From CAYZFD01 sp964477735 (lineage in GTDB: Bacteria > Bacteroidota > Bacteroidia > Flavobacteriales > Flavobacteriaceae): a stretch of 7,632 bases of DNA. How positions within the stretch are numbered: the stretch's first letter is position 1; each line of letters starts with the position of its first letter. Positions 6,941 to 7,632 of this stretch are shown here, one piece after another. The stretch spans positions 1 to 7,632 of the forward strand of contig CAYZFD010000060.1 in NCBI GenBank assembly GCA_964477735.1, written 5' to 3'. Made by a program: the position numbers and the translations under genes. Under the pieces are notes generated by a model. That model had not been told where the DNA came from and did not search any database. It saw only the letters and a list, made by a program, of their open reading frames with translations.

Positions 6941-7632
6941 TTATTGCTTGGCCTGATCGAAAATCAGTTTAGCTACTTTTTCACTGGCGCCAATTCCGCC
7001 TAACTTTTTTCTTAATTTACTGTAGTTTTTTTGAAACTTTTCGGCTTCTATAGGATTCAGAATCTTATTCAGTTTTTGAACCAAAATCCTTGTTGTGCAG
7101 TTTTCTTGAATGAGCTCTTCAACGATGGGTCGATCCATAATTAAGTTTACTAAAGAAATGTAGGGCAGTTTCACAATTTTTTTGGCAATCGCAAAACTTA
7201 CAGAACTGGTTTTGTAGCAAACCAGTTGTGGAACATCAAAAAGAGCAGTTTCTAGGGTCGCTGTTCCACTTGTAACCAAAGCGGCATCGCTTTCAGCGAG
7301 TAGTGCATAAGTTTGATTTTGTACCAACTTAATGTCTGACGGCGGAGCTATGAATGTTTCATAAAACGACAAATCTTGACCAGGAGCTACGGCAATTACA
7401 AATTCATGGTTGGGAAAAGAATTTGTGCAATCTAGCATTATGGGGAGCATGCGTTTAAGTTCTTGTTTTCGACTTCCAGGCAGTAGCGCAATCAAAGGCT
7501 TGTTAGGATCTATTTGATGTTGAAGTCTAAAGTTGAGATCTGGTTTTTTTTGGAGGGCATCAAGCAGAGGATGTCCAACAAAATGACATTTGAATTGGTG
7601 TTTTTTTTCAAAAAAATCTTTTTCAAATGGCA
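6941..7632 (-). CDS. lpxB: Lipid-A-disaccharide synthase, C-terminal part (5' end outside window)
   Basis: GT19 glycosyltransferase of lipid A synthesis, condensing UDP-2,3-diacylglucosamine with lipid X to give the tetraacyl disaccharide 1-phosphate at the cytoplasmic face of the inner membrane. The frame is open from the right edge, so 229 residues of its C-terminal part are visible. In order: PFEKDFF; FVGHPLLDA; the ALLPGSRKQEL motif (bases 7469-7489 encode ALLPGSR); TSGTATLE (7250-7273), typical of the UDP-sugar-binding half; and YISLVNLIMDRPIVEELIQENC, closely following the E. coli pattern YVSLPNLL...VKELLQEEC. A TTG at 7493-7495 could be read as a start but is an internal Leu codon, because conserved sequence continues upstream. 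Its presence indicates a lipid A-bearing, Gram-negative host. It is followed by comEC after 18 nt; the promoter is outside the window. Confidence 0.95.
   Translation of the reverse strand, partial: PFEKDFFEKKHQFKCHFVGHPLLDALQKKPDLNFRLQHQIDPNKPLIALLPGSRKQELKRMLPIMLDCTNSFPNHEFVIAVAPGQDLSFYETFIAPPSDIKLVQNQTYALLAESDAALVTSGTATLETALFDVPQLVCYKTSSVSFAIAKKIVKLPYISLVNLIMDRPIVEELIQENCTTRILVQKLNKILNPIEAEKFQKNYSKLRKKLGGIGASEKVAKLIFDQAKQ

Noticed and set aside
6941..7495. lpxB read as a complete 184-aa gene starting at TTG 7493-7495
   Set aside because: The frame stays open to the window edge and the 45 upstream codons encode conserved LpxB sequence (PFEKDFF, FVGHPLLDA), so the TTG is an internal Leu codon.
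7543..7608. Two eight-T runs in lpxB (7543-7550 and 7601-7608) as possible frameshift or sequencing-error sites
   Set aside because: Conserved LpxB sequence is read in a single frame through both runs, so no frameshift is needed.
1..7632. tRNA/rRNA genes, CRISPR arrays, insertion sequences, attachment sites, defence-like genes
   Set aside because: Coding sequence fills nearly the whole window. The only gaps are 78, 18 and 18 nt, and I saw no direct repeats, transposase motifs or cloverleaf structures.

Overview
The window looks like an ordinary chromosomal segment of a Bacteroidota bacterium, probably from the Flavobacteriia or a close relative (inference). Four things point there. The DNA is moderately AT-rich and no gene has a Shine-Dalgarno sequence. 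A possible promoter resembles the Bacteroidota TTTG / TAnnTTTG type. The ComEC has the short, lactamase-degenerate form usual in that phylum. The thioredoxin-fold and dipeptidyl peptidase proteins look like Bacteroidota versions. Both ends of the window cut through genes.

Layout, plus strand: (1) the C-terminal part of a CutC-family protein (1-410); (2) a 78-nt gap holding an imperfect hairpin and a possible promoter; (3) a compact three-gene unit made of a secreted S9B dipeptidyl peptidase IV (489-2645), a POT/PTR2 proton-coupled di/tripeptide transporter (2664-4406, 18 nt downstream) and a secreted WCGPC thioredoxin-fold protein (4393-4938, overlapping the transporter by 14 nt). A strong intrinsic-terminator hairpin follows 14 nt after the last stop codon.

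Layout, minus strand: lpxB (lipid-A-disaccharide synthase, entering from beyond the right edge and ending at 6941) is followed 18 nt later by comEC (6922-4928), a DNA-uptake channel. comEC ends tail-to-tail with the thioredoxin gene, with an 11-nt overlap of coding sequence. The terminator of the plus-strand unit therefore lies inside the last codons of comEC.

Functional reading: the peptidase would release X-Pro or X-Ala dipeptides in the periplasm and the POT carrier would import them, so the plus unit reads as a peptide-scavenging module. The thioredoxin-fold protein is a secreted or periplasmic redox or folding factor whose link to the other two is positional only. lpxB and comEC share a likely transcript but no obvious pathway. 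I see no mobile element, CRISPR array, RNA gene or undescribed defence-like system. The most notable items are the terminator embedded in comEC, the peptidase/transporter coupling, and the ComEC C-terminal domain without metal ligands.
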